Below are positions 9,534 through 17,685 of a stretch of 44,017 nt of DNA, piece after piece; position 1 is the stretch's first letter, and every line of letters begins with the position of its first letter. The stretch spans positions 1 through 44,017 of the forward strand of contig JAHHRA010000015.1 in assembly GCA_020026055.1 (NCBI GenBank), in the 5' to 3' direction. Source of the DNA: Actinobacillus sp. GTDB lineage: Bacteria; Pseudomonadota; Gammaproteobacteria; Enterobacterales; Pasteurellaceae. The position numbers were made by a program, and so were the translations under genes. Under the pieces are notes generated by a model, which saw only the letters and a program-made list of their open reading frames with translations, ran no database searches and was not told where the DNA came from.

Positions 9534-9565
9534 ACTAAAAACTCTTAGTTTTAGTTCTACTAAAA
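9534..9565. promoter_or_regulatory. Repeated ACTAAAA boxes, candidate operator in the iol divergent region
   Basis: Three copies of a 7-mer lie just before the binding-protein gene: ACTAAAA (9534-9540), its exact inverse TTTTAGT (9549-9555) and ACTAAAA again (9559-9565). The first two form a perfect inverted repeat with an 8-base centre. They lie 34-65 bases before the gene start at 9599, downstream of a possible promoter (TTGATT at 9436, TATCCT at 9459, spacing 17). They could be a repressor site or a 5'-leader hairpin; the protein that would bind is not known. Confidence 0.35.
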
Positions 9566-9598
9566 CTTATCCTTTCACTGTTTTGGGAGATGATCACA

Positions 9599-10528
9599 AT
9601 GAAATTCAAACAATTTATTTTTATCACTGTCTTTTCTCTTAGTTTAAGTCAACCTATTATTGCCAAAGATAATATTGTTATTGGTGCTGCTGTTTCTACT
9701 TTCGCCGATAAATGGTTTACCTATGTTATTGATGCAATTAAAAATTACGATGAAGCTAATGATGATGTAATCATTGAATTTGCTGATGCTAATAATGATA
9801 GTGCGAAAATGCTCAATAATATTGAGAACTTTATTGAGCAAAAGGTTAATGCTGTTATAGTTCATCCGATTGATCGTAATAGTTTGCGTCCTATCGCATT
9901 AAAACTAAAGAGAGCAGGCATTCCATTAATTGTTGTAAACCGTCGTCCTTTTGATAAGGATATGAAATATGTTGCAACTTATGTTGGTTCCGATGAGGTA
10001 CAAGCAGGTCACCTTCAAGGTGAATACATTAAAAAAGCTTTAAATGGAAAAGAAGGTCGTGTCGGTATATTGCTTGGTCCTCTCGGTTTAGATGGACAAG
10101 TAAATCGTACTAAAGGTAATAAAGATGTATTTTCCAAAACAAATAATATTAAAGTTCTTGCAGAACAAGAAGGAAAATGGGAAAGAGATCGTGGTTTAGC
10201 AATTGCAGAAGACTGGTTGCAAAGTAATAAAAATTTAAATGTAATTTCTTCGAATAATGACGAAATGGCAATTGGTGCTTTACTTGCTTTAAATAAAGCT
10301 GGTGTAAAAGATGAAGATTTTATTGTGGTAGGTGTTGATGGTACACCAGATGCTTTAGATTATTTAGGTAAAGGTTTAGATGCAACTATTTATCAAGATG
10401 CAACAGGGCAAGGAACTGAAGCTGCGAAAGCCGCTCATCAATTATCGAAAGGGTTGAAAGTAGAGCATATTATCAATGTTCCATTCCAGATCATTACTAT
10501 AGAGAATAAAAAGCAGTTCATAAGATAG
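9599..10528 (+). CDS. ibpA: Periplasmic sugar/inositol-binding protein of ABC transporter (RbsB-like)
   Basis: The substrate-binding component of the importer encoded by the next two genes. A typical Sec signal peptide occupies residues 1-22 (basic MKFK, hydrophobic stretch, cleavage near SQPIIA/KD). The mature part is a periplasmic-binding-protein type I fold of the ribose/galactose group (IGAAVSTFADKW, VHPIDRN, IPLIVVNRRP, SSNNDEMAIGALLAL, VVGVDGTPDAL). It is 309 residues from the ATG at 9599, which has GGGAG 9 bases upstream; the earlier ATG at 9590 directly abuts that site and is less likely. The inositol specificity is inferred from the catabolic genes around it, by analogy with Caulobacter IbpA/IatA/IatP. 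A terminator directly after the gene probably sets it to a higher level than the ATPase and permease. Confidence 0.85.
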   Translation: MKFKQFIFITVFSLSLSQPIIAKDNIVIGAAVSTFADKWFTYVIDAIKNYDEANDDVIIEFADANNDSAKMLNNIENFIEQKVNAVIVHPIDRNSLRPIALKLKRAGIPLIVVNRRPFDKDMKYVATYVGSDEVQAGHLQGEYIKKALNGKEGRVGILLGPLGLDGQVNRTKGNKDVFSKTNNIKVLAEQEGKWERDRGLAIAEDWLQSNKNLNVISSNNDEMAIGALLALNKAGVKDEDFIVVGVDGTPDALDYLGKGLDATIYQDATGQGTEAAKAAHQLSKGLKVEHIINVPFQIITIENKKQFIR

Positions 10529-10538
10529 AAAAACGTAT

Positions 10539-10570
10539 GGCAGAAAGTTATGAATTTTCTGCCTTTTTTT
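10539..10570 (+). terminator. Intra-operon terminator after the binding-protein gene
   Basis: GGCAGAAA (10539-10546) pairs with TTTCTGCC (10556-10563), followed by seven T residues (10564-10570). Partial termination here would give excess binding protein over the membrane components, a common arrangement in ABC importer operons. Confidence 0.8.
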
Positions 10571-10621
10571 ACTATATGAATTTTCAAGAAAAATACGAGC
10601 CTTAATACTTTGGAGGTCGTT

Positions 10622-12127
10622 ATGTCACGAAGTAATGAAGTTATTTTATCGCTTAAAAATATTAGTAAAACTTTTCCAGGTGTAAAAGCATTAAATAAAG
10701 TGAATCTTGATATTCGCAAAGGAGAAGTGCATGCTTTGATGGGAGAAAATGGTGCAGGGAAATCTACATTAATGAAAGTGTTGTATGGGATATATATTCC
10801 AGATGATGGTGGTAAAATGTTGTTTAATGACAAACCTTTTAGCCCCAAACGCCCAATTGAAGCAATTGCTCGGGGGCTCATTATGGTGCCACAAGAAATT
10901 AGTCCTGCCACAAATCTCACTATTGCTGAAAATTTCTTCTTAGGGCGTGAAATTACTCATAATGGTCTATTAGATAATGAGGCAATGGACAAAGAAGCTT
11001 CTCAAGTTTTAAAAGAACTTGGCATTCCTATGGATGTTACTGTTAAGATGAGTCACGTTTCTGTAGCTCAAGCTCAATTAGTTGCTATTGCTACAGCTGT
11101 TTCTAATAATGCTCAAATAATTTTAATGGATGAACCATCTACATCACTAACTGAAAGTGAAGTACTACAACTCTATCACATTGTTGAAAAATTAAAAAAT
11201 CGAGGTATAGCAATTATTTTTATTTCTCATAAATTAGATGAGGTGTTTGCTGTTTCTGATCGTGTTTCAGTTTTACGTGATGGTAATTATATTGGTACTT
11301 GGAACATGGCAGATATGACTAAAGATAAACTCATTGAAGCAATGGTTGGGCGAAGTATGAGTGATATGTACGCCAAAGAAGAAATTGAAATCAGTGATGA
11401 AGTATTGCTTGAAGTACAAAATCTTTGTCTTGCAGGTATATTTGAAAATGTAAATTTTAAGGTACATAAAGGAGAAATCTTAGGGATAGCAGGTTTAGTA
11501 GGTGCTGGTCGATCTAATATTGCAGAATGTTTATACGGTTATACTCCTTCAACTAGTGGCAAAATTATTATGCACGGTAAAGAAATCAAAGTTGAATCTC
11601 CACTTGATGCTCAAAAATATCATATTGGTTGGGTGACAGAAGATCGAAAATTAACAGGACTTTTTCTCAACATGAGCATCACTGATAACATTATTATTCC
11701 AAATCTCACACCTTATATCGAAAATTGGTTAGTCTCTAATAAGTTAGCCACTCAAACAGCAGAGAAGCAAAAAGAAGCATTACGTATTAAAGCCACAAAT
11801 GTTGAAGTTATTACTAGTAAGCTTTCGGGAGGAAATCAACAAAAAGTATTAATTGGTAGAGCATTAGTACTTGACCCTGATATTTTAATTTTAGATGAAC
11901 CAACGAAAGGTATTGATGTTGGTGCAAAAGCAGAAATTTATCGCTTAATGACTGAACTTGCAAAACTTGGTAAAGCGATAATCATGATTTCATCAGATAT
12001 GCTGGAATTATTAGTGATGAGTGATCGTATTATGGTAATGGCAGAAGGGCATGTTTCCGGTTTTCTAGAAAAAAATGAAGCAACTCAAGAGAAAATTATG
12101 CATCTTGCTTCCGAAACTTATTCTTAA
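10622..12127 (+). CDS. iatA: Sugar/inositol ABC transporter ATP-binding protein (two ABC domains)
   Basis: An RbsA/MglA-type double ATPase of 501 residues that energises the importer from the cytoplasmic face. Domain 1 has a complete Walker A (GENGAGKST, about residues 37-45), a signature that reads VSVAQAQ and Walker B IILMDEPST. Domain 2 has the degenerate Walker A usual for this family (GLVGAGRSN, without the lysine), signature LSGGNQQKV and Walker B ILILDEPTKG. The frame can be opened at a TTG at 10610, but GGAGG lies 5 bases before the ATG at 10622, which is therefore the start. The permease gene follows 17 bases later. Inositol as substrate is inferred from the locus. Confidence 0.9.
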   Translation: MSRSNEVILSLKNISKTFPGVKALNKVNLDIRKGEVHALMGENGAGKSTLMKVLYGIYIPDDGGKMLFNDKPFSPKRPIEAIARGLIMVPQEISPATNLTIAENFFLGREITHNGLLDNEAMDKEASQVLKELGIPMDVTVKMSHVSVAQAQLVAIATAVSNNAQIILMDEPSTSLTESEVLQLYHIVEKLKNRGIAIIFISHKLDEVFAVSDRVSVLRDGNYIGTWNMADMTKDKLIEAMVGRSMSDMYAKEEIEISDEVLLEVQNLCLAGIFENVNFKVHKGEILGIAGLVGAGRSNIAECLYGYTPSTSGKIIMHGKEIKVESPLDAQKYHIGWVTEDRKLTGLFLNMSITDNIIIPNLTPYIENWLVSNKLATQTAEKQKEALRIKATNVEVITSKLSGGNQQKVLIGRALVLDPDILILDEPTKGIDVGAKAEIYRLMTELAKLGKAIIMISSDMLELLVMSDRIMVMAEGHVSGFLEKNEATQEKIMHLASETYS

Positions 12128-12144
12128 ACAATATGGAGTACATT

Positions 12145-13101
12145 ATGGATATGAAAATGATCAATATTAAAAGTATGTTAGACACTTACGGTATGCTTAT
12201 AATTTTAATTCTATTATTTGCGATTCTTTCTATTTTTGTTGACGGTTTTTTTTCATTACGTACGATGCTTTCCATTATGGAGCAAGTCTCTATGTTTGGG
12301 ATTATTTCTATTGGTGTAACTTTTGCGATTATTACTACAGGGATTGACTTATCATCAGGTTCTGTTGCAGCACTTTCATCTGTTTGTGCTGCATTAGTTG
12401 TTTCTGCTGCAAATAGTGTTTTAGCGGCAGTTGCAGGCTTTGGAGTTGCGATTTTAGCAGGTATTGTTTGTGGTGCTATTAATGGTGTCTTCATTGCTCG
12501 CGGTAAGATTCCACCATTTATTGCAACTTTAGGTATGATGACTATTGCACGCGGTGTGGCTCAAATTGTATCTGGTGGTCGTCCAATTGATGCTAGTGCA
12601 GAATACTTCACTTGGATTGCTGATTTTAAATTATTTGGTGTCCCAGGTCTTGTTTTTATTTATGCCATTGTTGTTGTGTTATCTCATGTTATTTTAAGCC
12701 GTTCCAAACTTGGTAGACATATTTATGCTATTGGAGGGAATGAAACTGCTGCACGCATTTCAGGTATCAGTGTTAGAAAAACTTTAATGATTGTTTACAT
12801 CTTTGCAGGTGCACTAGCAGGTCTTGCTGGTGCAATGCTTGCTACAAGAACATATGCAGGAAATCCATCTTATGGTCTTGCTTGGGAATTAGATGCTATT
12901 GCAGCTGCAGTAATCGGTGGTATTTCTTTAGCAGGTGGTGTAGGAACAGTGATGATGTGTGTTGTTGGAGCATTAATCATCGGTACTGTTAATAAGGGAC
13001 TTAATCTATTAGGTGTAGATCCTTATTGGCAACAAATAGTGAAAGGAGCAATTATTATCTTTGCTGTACTTTTAGATACTTTAAAAAGAAGAAAGGGGTG
13101 A
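12145..13101 (+). CDS. iatP: Sugar/inositol ABC transporter permease (RbsC family)
   Basis: An integral inner-membrane protein of about 318 residues with many hydrophobic helices (for example LIILILLFAILSIFV and VAAVAGFGVAILAGIVCG) and the family segments TTGIDLSSGS, GKIPPFIATLGM, SKLGRHIYAIGGNE and AVIGGISLAGGVGT. It forms the translocation pore for the preceding ATPase and binding protein. GGAG lies 6 bases before the ATG at 12145; an in-frame ATG at 12133 overlaps that site and lacks one of its own. The next gene begins 3 bases after the stop, so the genes are co-transcribed. Confidence 0.9.
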   Translation: MDMKMINIKSMLDTYGMLIILILLFAILSIFVDGFFSLRTMLSIMEQVSMFGIISIGVTFAIITTGIDLSSGSVAALSSVCAALVVSAANSVLAAVAGFGVAILAGIVCGAINGVFIARGKIPPFIATLGMMTIARGVAQIVSGGRPIDASAEYFTWIADFKLFGVPGLVFIYAIVVVLSHVILSRSKLGRHIYAIGGNETAARISGISVRKTLMIVYIFAGALAGLAGAMLATRTYAGNPSYGLAWELDAIAAAVIGGISLAGGVGTVMMCVVGALIIGTVNKGLNLLGVDPYWQQIVKGAIIIFAVLLDTLKRRKG

Positions 13102-13104
13102 TTT

Positions 13105-14100
13105 ATGTTAAATTTTTGTTTGATTGGTGCAGGACGAATTGGCAAAGTTCATAGCCTTGCTGTGAATAATGTTAATGGTGCAAAAATTTCTTTTGTTGTT
13201 GATGTTTTTCCTGAAAATGCTAAGAATCTTGCAGATACTTTAGGTGCTAAAGTTTTAACTGAAGATGAGGCTTTTTCTGTTGAATACAGAGATAAAATCG
13301 ACGCCTATATTATTGCAAGTTCAACTAATACTCATACACCGTTGATTCTGCGTTGTGTCGAAGTGAAAAAACCAGTATTTTGTGAAAAACCTGTGGATCT
13401 TAATTATGAAACAGCAAGATCTTGTGCAAAGAAAGTTAAAACATCCGGTATTCCTTGTATGCTCGGTTTTAATCGTCGTTTTGATCCACAATTTTCTCAG
13501 TTAAAAGAAGAAATGAGAAATGGTCGTATTGGGCAGTTAGAAACTATAATTATTACTAGTCGAGACCCAGCTCCGCCTCCTGTTTCTTATATTAGTGTTT
13601 CAGGTGGTCTTTTTCGTGATATGATGATTCATGATTTCGATATGGCTCGTTTTCTATTAGATGAAGAGCCAACTTATATTTATGCTACTGGGAGTGTGAT
13701 GGTTGATCCTGAAATTGGCAAAGCAGGAGATATAGACACTGCAAGTGTCACTCTTTCTACTAAATCAGGAGCTATTTGCGTTATTACCAATAGTCGTCGA
13801 GCTTCTTATGGTTATGACCAACGAATTGAAGCATTCGGTTCAAAAGGTATGTTGCAAGTGAGTAATAAATTAGAACATACGCTTCAATTCTTAGGTGAAA
13901 ATGGTTCAAATGCTGCAAAACCACAATTTTTCTTCCTTGAACGGTATGCTGATGCTTATCGTATTGAGTTAGAGGCGTTTGTTAAAACACTAAAAGAAGG
14001 TACGTCAACTCCAACTACGATTGATGATGGTCTTAAGGCTCTTGCTCTTGCAGAGGCTGCATTGAAATCTTACCAAACAGGTAGTGTTGTAGAGCTTTAG
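13105..14100 (+). CDS. iolG: Inositol 2-dehydrogenase (Gfo/Idh/MocA), copy 2
   Basis: A 331-residue NAD-dependent dehydrogenase that resembles classical bacterial IolG more closely than the paralogue at 1685-2728. It has the Rossmann motif GAGRIG (residues 8-13), the EKP motif with Lys95, then FRDMMIHDFDMAR with Asp172 and His176, the same numbering as the catalytic pair of Bacillus subtilis IolG. The mixed-charge C-terminus is complete. GGGGTGA precedes the ATG. It is the last gene of the transporter operon, so substrate entering through the importer meets this enzyme first. It probably oxidises myo-inositol; the isomer preference of each paralogue is an inference. Confidence 0.88.
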   Translation: MLNFCLIGAGRIGKVHSLAVNNVNGAKISFVVDVFPENAKNLADTLGAKVLTEDEAFSVEYRDKIDAYIIASSTNTHTPLILRCVEVKKPVFCEKPVDLNYETARSCAKKVKTSGIPCMLGFNRRFDPQFSQLKEEMRNGRIGQLETIIITSRDPAPPPVSYISVSGGLFRDMMIHDFDMARFLLDEEPTYIYATGSVMVDPEIGKAGDIDTASVTLSTKSGAICVITNSRRASYGYDQRIEAFGSKGMLQVSNKLEHTLQFLGENGSNAAKPQFFFLERYADAYRIELEAFVKTLKEGTSTPTTIDDGLKALALAEAALKSYQTGSVVEL

Positions 14101-14210
14101 ACAATACAGCTTTACTTTGACATGTGTTCTAGGGTTGTTTTTGACTTTTGGGATGCATGTCGTTTTAGAATATTTTTTATAATATTTATGTTTGTTTTTT
14201 CAAACAATCA

Positions 14211-14240
14211 TTTGAGAATGAATGTAAATTCATTCTCAAA
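14211..14240 (+). terminator. Long perfect hairpin after the transporter operon
   Basis: Arms of 13 nt (14211-14223 and 14228-14240) match perfectly around a GTAA loop, about 110 bases past the end of the second iolG. The following TTCTTT is a weak T-tract, so it may act as a terminator or simply as an mRNA 3'-end stabilising structure. The rest of 14101-14356 shows no gene. Confidence 0.55.
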
Positions 14241-14356
14241 TTCTTTGCATGATTATAGATAATTATTTTTTAATAATTAAAGTAAGATTTTTTATTGTAT
14301 TTTAAAGAATTATTTAAAACTTAAAATGAATATTCATTTATTTCTTCGCTAAAGAA

Positions 14357-14387
14357 AGTGGCAATTACATGTTGCCACTCTTTTTTT
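14357..14387. terminator. Bidirectional terminator between the iol transporter operon and thrS
   Basis: AGTGGCAA (14357-14364) pairs with TTGCCACT (14372-14379), followed on the plus strand by seven T residues (14381-14387) and on the minus strand by TTTCTTT. It lies 14 bases beyond the thrS stop, so it serves thrS and, from the other side, the inositol transporter operon. Confidence 0.8.
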
Positions 14388-14400
14388 ACGATAAAATTTA

Positions 14401-16329
14401 TTATTCACCATTAAGTTTTAATTCTCGATGACGAACTTGATTTTGCAATAAAGTTTTAACTTCATCTACAGTCATTGTTCCTAGATCTTGTCCTTTACGA
14501 GTACGAACAGCGACTTTGCCTTCAGCAAGTTCTTTATCACCGATAACGAGCATATAGGGCACTCGGCGTAAAGTATGCTCACGGATTTTAAACCCTACTT
14601 TTTCATTACGTAAATCTGCTTTTGCACGAAGACCTGCGTCAGAAAGAGTTTTTACTACTTTTTGTACGTAATCTACTTGACTGTCAGTGATGTTCATCAC
14701 TACTGCTTGTGTTGGGGCTAACCATACAGGGAAGAAACCTGCATATTCTTCAGTAATAATGCCGATAAAACGTTCAATAGATCCTAAAATTGCACGATGA
14801 ATCATTACTGGTGTTTTACGTTCGTTGTCTTCAGCAACATAAGTAGCATTAAGCCGACCAGGAAGAGCAAAGTCTAATTGAATAGTGCCACATTGCCATT
14901 CACGATCGAGGCAGTCTCTTAAAGTAAATTCAATTTTGGGTCCATAAAAAGCACCTTCGCCACTTTGAACTTCATATTCCAGTCCATTAGCAGTTAAAGC
15001 TTTTGCTAAGCCTTCTTCGGCACGATCCCACATTTCATTGTTACCGATACGTTTTTCAGGGCGAGTGGAGAGTTTAACTTCAATATTTTCAAAACCAAAA
15101 GTTTTATATATGTCGTAGACCATTCGAATACAGTTAGTTACTTCGCCTTCAATTTGTTCTTCAGTGCAGAAGATATGAGCATCATCTTGAGTGAAGCCTC
15201 GTACACGCATTAAACCGTGTAATGCTCCTGATGGCTCGTTACGGTGACAGGAACCAAATTCTGCCATACGTAATGGTAGATCACGATAAGATTTTAAACC
15301 TTGGTTAAAAATTTGGACGTGGCCTGGGCAATTCATTGGTTTAATTGCATATTCACGATTCTCAGATTGAGTAGTGAACATTAAATCTCCATAGTTTTGC
15401 CAGTGACCAGTGCGTTCCCAAAGGATACGATCCATCATAAATGGACCTTTAACTTCTTGATAATCATATTCTTTTAATTTAGTACGGACAAAAGTTTCAA
15501 GTTCACGGAAAATTGTCCAGCCATCATGGTGCCAGAATACCATTCCTGGAGCTTCTTCTTGCATATGATATAGATCTAATGCTTTGCCTATTTTACGGTG
15601 ATCCCGTTTTGCAGCTTCTTCTAAACGTTGTAAATAAGTACTGAGTTGCTTTTTATCTGCCCATGCGGTGCCATAAATGCGTTGTAACATTTTGTTATCA
15701 CTGTTACCTCGCCAGTAAGCACCTGCAATTTTCATTAATTTGAAATGATGACAAAACCGCATATTAGGTACGTGTGGACCACGGCACATATCAATGTATT
15801 CTTGATGATGATATAAAGCGGGGCAGTCAGTACGAGCAATATTTTCGTTCAAAATTTCTTGTTTATAAGATTCAGAACGTGTAGCGAAAGTATCAAATGC
15901 TTCTTGCCAAGTTATTGTTTTTTTGATGACATCGTAGTTTGTTTTAGCCAACTCAAGCATACGGTTTTCGATTTTTTCTAAATCTTCTTGAGTTAAAGAA
16001 TGATCTAAATCTATATCGTAATAAAAACCATTATCGATCGTTGGACCAATTGCCATTTTTGCATTAGGATAAAGCTGTTTAACCGCATGTCCGAGTAAAT
16101 GTGCACAGGAATGACGGATGATCTCTAATCCATCTTCATCTTTAGCAGTAATGATTTCAAGGTTGGCATCGTTAGTGATTAAGTCGCAGGCATCGCAACG
16201 TCTTCCGTTGACACGTCCTGCAATTGTTGCTTTAGCAAGTCCTGTCCCGATACTTTCTGCAACTTCTATAACAGTAACGGGGTGGGGAAATTGACGAGTG
16301 GAGCCATCAGGTAAAGTAATAATTGGCAT
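14401..16329 (-). CDS. thrS: Threonine--tRNA ligase
   Basis: Class II aminoacyl-tRNA synthetase charging tRNA-Thr. Its 642 residues match E. coli ThrRS in length and order: N-terminal TGS domain (residues 1-61), the editing domain with HSCAHLLGHA (near 73-82) and CRGPH (near 182-186), the catalytic core with MNCPGH (zinc-ligand region) and the class II motif 2 region FGSCHRNEPSGAL, and the C-terminal anticodon-binding domain. AAAGGA lies 7 bases before the ATG. The gene is monocistronic, bounded by terminators on both sides, and not next to infC as in enteric bacteria. Its leader has an anticodon-like hairpin and an attenuator-like hairpin (separate entries), suggesting autoregulation. Confidence 0.97.
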   Translation of the reverse strand: MPIITLPDGSTRQFPHPVTVIEVAESIGTGLAKATIAGRVNGRRCDACDLITNDANLEIITAKDEDGLEIIRHSCAHLLGHAVKQLYPNAKMAIGPTIDNGFYYDIDLDHSLTQEDLEKIENRMLELAKTNYDVIKKTITWQEAFDTFATRSESYKQEILNENIARTDCPALYHHQEYIDMCRGPHVPNMRFCHHFKLMKIAGAYWRGNSDNKMLQRIYGTAWADKKQLSTYLQRLEEAAKRDHRKIGKALDLYHMQEEAPGMVFWHHDGWTIFRELETFVRTKLKEYDYQEVKGPFMMDRILWERTGHWQNYGDLMFTTQSENREYAIKPMNCPGHVQIFNQGLKSYRDLPLRMAEFGSCHRNEPSGALHGLMRVRGFTQDDAHIFCTEEQIEGEVTNCIRMVYDIYKTFGFENIEVKLSTRPEKRIGNNEMWDRAEEGLAKALTANGLEYEVQSGEGAFYGPKIEFTLRDCLDREWQCGTIQLDFALPGRLNATYVAEDNERKTPVMIHRAILGSIERFIGIITEEYAGFFPVWLAPTQAVVMNITDSQVDYVQKVVKTLSDAGLRAKADLRNEKVGFKIREHTLRRVPYMLVIGDKELAEGKVAVRTRKGQDLGTMTVDEVKTLLQNQVRHRELKLNGE

Positions 16330-16349
16330 AATGTAATCCTTTTACAGTG

Positions 16350-16370
16350 GTAACCCTCACGACAGGTTAC
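16350..16370 (-). promoter_or_regulatory. tRNA-Thr anticodon-arm mimic, candidate ThrRS translational operator
   Basis: Read on the minus strand, GTAACC (16370-16365) pairs with GGTTAC (16355-16350). The 9-base loop TGTCGTGAG can close one more T-G pair, leaving a 7-base loop GTCGTGA. In tRNA numbering this is position 32 G, U33, anticodon C34-G35-U36, purine 37 and A38, i.e. a CGU threonine anticodon. The C of CGT lies at 16361, 32 bases before the A of the thrS ATG. In E. coli an anticodon-like loop in the thrS operator at a very similar distance binds ThrRS and represses translation. Assignment here is by pattern only. Confidence 0.6.
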
Positions 16371-16429
16371 GTGTTAAATAAAAAAGAAAACAAGGGGGAG
16401 TCCCTTGTTAAAGTATTGTTTAAAGTCAT
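16367..16429 (-). other. Possible threonine-rich leader reading frame before the thrS attenuator
   Basis: A 20-codon frame starts at an ATG at 16429 and begins MTLNNTLT: three Thr codons (ACT, ACT, ACA) fall in the first eight, immediately before the attenuator stem, and a fourth (ACG) is the last sense codon. The weak point is the ribosome site: AAGG directly touches the ATG, which is too close. It may be chance. Confidence 0.2.
16376..16409 (-). terminator. Attenuator-like terminator in the thrS leader
   Basis: On the minus strand AACAAGGG and CCCTTGTT (16389-16396 and 16402-16409 on the plus strand) form an 8-bp stem with a 5-base loop, followed by TTCTTTTTTATTT. It lies between the proposed thrS promoter and the thrS ATG with the same polarity, so it looks like a premature terminator within the leader rather than the end of another gene. 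Confidence 0.65.
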
Positions 16430-16457
16430 CCTTACAATGGATAATGAAAACGCCATT

Positions 16458-16485
16458 ATTTTACGCTTTTTTTATCGACACGCAA
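16458..16485 (-). promoter_or_regulatory. Putative thrS promoter
   Basis: On the minus strand TTGCGT (complement of 16480-16485) and TAAAAT (complement of 16458-16463) are spaced by 16 bases. Transcription would start near 16450, giving a leader of about 120 nt that contains the attenuator and the operator hairpin. Confidence 0.45.
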
Positions 16486-16613
16486 GCGAAGAAAGGGTAA
16501 ATCCATATTTGTAACGAAAAGTTAAATAAAGCTAATTTTATTTTTATGCGGTATGATACAGCAATTTTAATTTAAAGAATGCTAGATAATTAGTTTGATG
16601 GAGAAACCACAAT

Positions 16614-17135
16614 ATGAAAATTCTCGTTTTATATTTGAGTCGAGATGGTCAAACAAAAAAGATCGCTAACTATCTTGCTGAACATTTTATTTCTTGCCAA
16701 GTTGAAAACATTAGTAAATTTGAAGGAACGTTAGCAGAATTTGATGTGATTATCATCGGAGCTGCAATTCGTTATGGGCATTTTCATCCAAGTTTATTTC
16801 ATTTTATTAATAAAAATCGAATTATTTTGAATAATAAAAAAACAGCTTTTTTTAGTGTGAATTTAACTGCACGTAAAGCGAATAAAAATACTCCCGAAAC
16901 CAATCCCTATATAAAAAAATATTTGCATAAAATTGCCTCAATTTGGCAACCCCATTTAAAAGCAGTTTTTGCTGGAGCGTTACGTTATCCACGTTATAAT
17001 TTGATCGATCGTTATATGATTAAACTCATTATGAGATTGACGGGAGGAGAAACAGATACTACGAAAGAAGTAGAATATACAGATTGGAAGAGTGTTGATC
17101 AATTTATCCAAGATATTCGTTGCGAATTTTTGTAA
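16614..17135 (+). CDS. hemG: Menaquinone-dependent protoporphyrinogen IX dehydrogenase
   Basis: HemG oxidises protoporphyrinogen IX to protoporphyrin IX in haem synthesis, passing electrons to the quinone pool at the inner membrane. The 173 residues align along the whole length with E. coli HemG: the flavodoxin-type FMN loop SRDGQTKKIA (9-18), IIGAAIRYGHFH (about 50-60), FFSVNLTARKANKNTPETN, AGALRYPRYNLIDRYMIKLIM and GGETDTTKEVEYTDW. GGAGAA precedes the ATG, and a plausible -10 box TATGAT lies at 16552-16557. It diverges from thrS and converges on ybaK. Its presence suggests that the organism can complete haem synthesis at this step. Confidence 0.95.
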   Translation: MKILVLYLSRDGQTKKIANYLAEHFISCQVENISKFEGTLAEFDVIIIGAAIRYGHFHPSLFHFINKNRIILNNKKTAFFSVNLTARKANKNTPETNPYIKKYLHKIASIWQPHLKAVFAGALRYPRYNLIDRYMIKLIMRLTGGETDTTKEVEYTDWKSVDQFIQDIRCEFL

Positions 17136-17175
17136 AAAATTGACGAAAAATGAGGCGTGATTTTTGTTTAATGAA

Positions 17176-17670
17176 TTAATTAGAAATATGTGTTTTGATG
17201 AAATAAGCGAAATGTGCATCAAGTAACTTTGCTAAATCAAATGGGTTGATTTCTATTTGTAAACCAATTTTACCACCTGAAACATAAATGCTTTCCCAGT
17301 TCTTTGCACTCTCGTGGATAAAAGTTGTGAATTGTTTTTTCATTCCAATAGGAGAACAACCGCCGTGAACATATCCTGTTAATGGAAAAAGTGCTTTTTG
17401 TTTTAACATCTCAATTTTTTTTACGCCTGCAATTTGAGCAGCTACTTTCAGATCTAACTCATCTTCACTGGGTAAACAAAAGACAAAATGAATCTTGTCA
17501 TTGACTGTTGTGACTAATGTTTTAAAAACTCTATTTAATGGTTCATTTAAAAGTTCTGCAACATTTATAGCACTAATAGAACCATTAGTTGGATATTCGT
17601 GACTTTTATAAGCTACTTTAGCCCGATCCAACATTCGCATCGCATTGGTCTTATGAATTTTGATTGTCAT
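17176..17670 (-). CDS. ybaK: Cys-tRNA(Pro)/Cys-tRNA(Cys) deacylase YbaK (EbsC)
   Basis: YbaK hydrolyses cysteine wrongly attached to tRNA-Pro, acting in trans with ProRS. It is a single-domain YbaK/ProX-fold protein of 164 residues. The N-terminal TNAMRMLDRAKVAYKSHEY, FKTLVTT (the lysine of this segment is the conserved catalytic one), LPSEDELDLKVAAQ, and the glycine-rich GYVHGGCSPIGMKKQ loop are all present. The frame opens earlier at 17700, but that start overlaps the tsf terminator; the ATG at 17670 has AAGG 6 bases upstream. It follows tsf on the same strand behind a strong terminator, so it is probably transcribed separately. Confidence 0.92.
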   Translation of the reverse strand: MTIKIHKTNAMRMLDRAKVAYKSHEYPTNGSISAINVAELLNEPLNRVFKTLVTTVNDKIHFVFCLPSEDELDLKVAAQIAGVKKIEMLKQKALFPLTGYVHGGCSPIGMKKQFTTFIHESAKNWESIYVSGGKIGLQIEINPFDLAKLLDAHFAYFIKTHISN

Positions 17671-17685
17671 AGAATACCTTAAATT

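Noticed and set aside
14101..14400. Possible further iol gene or small RNA between the second iolG and thrS
   Set aside because: Only two hairpins are visible; no frame with a start signal and no other structure.
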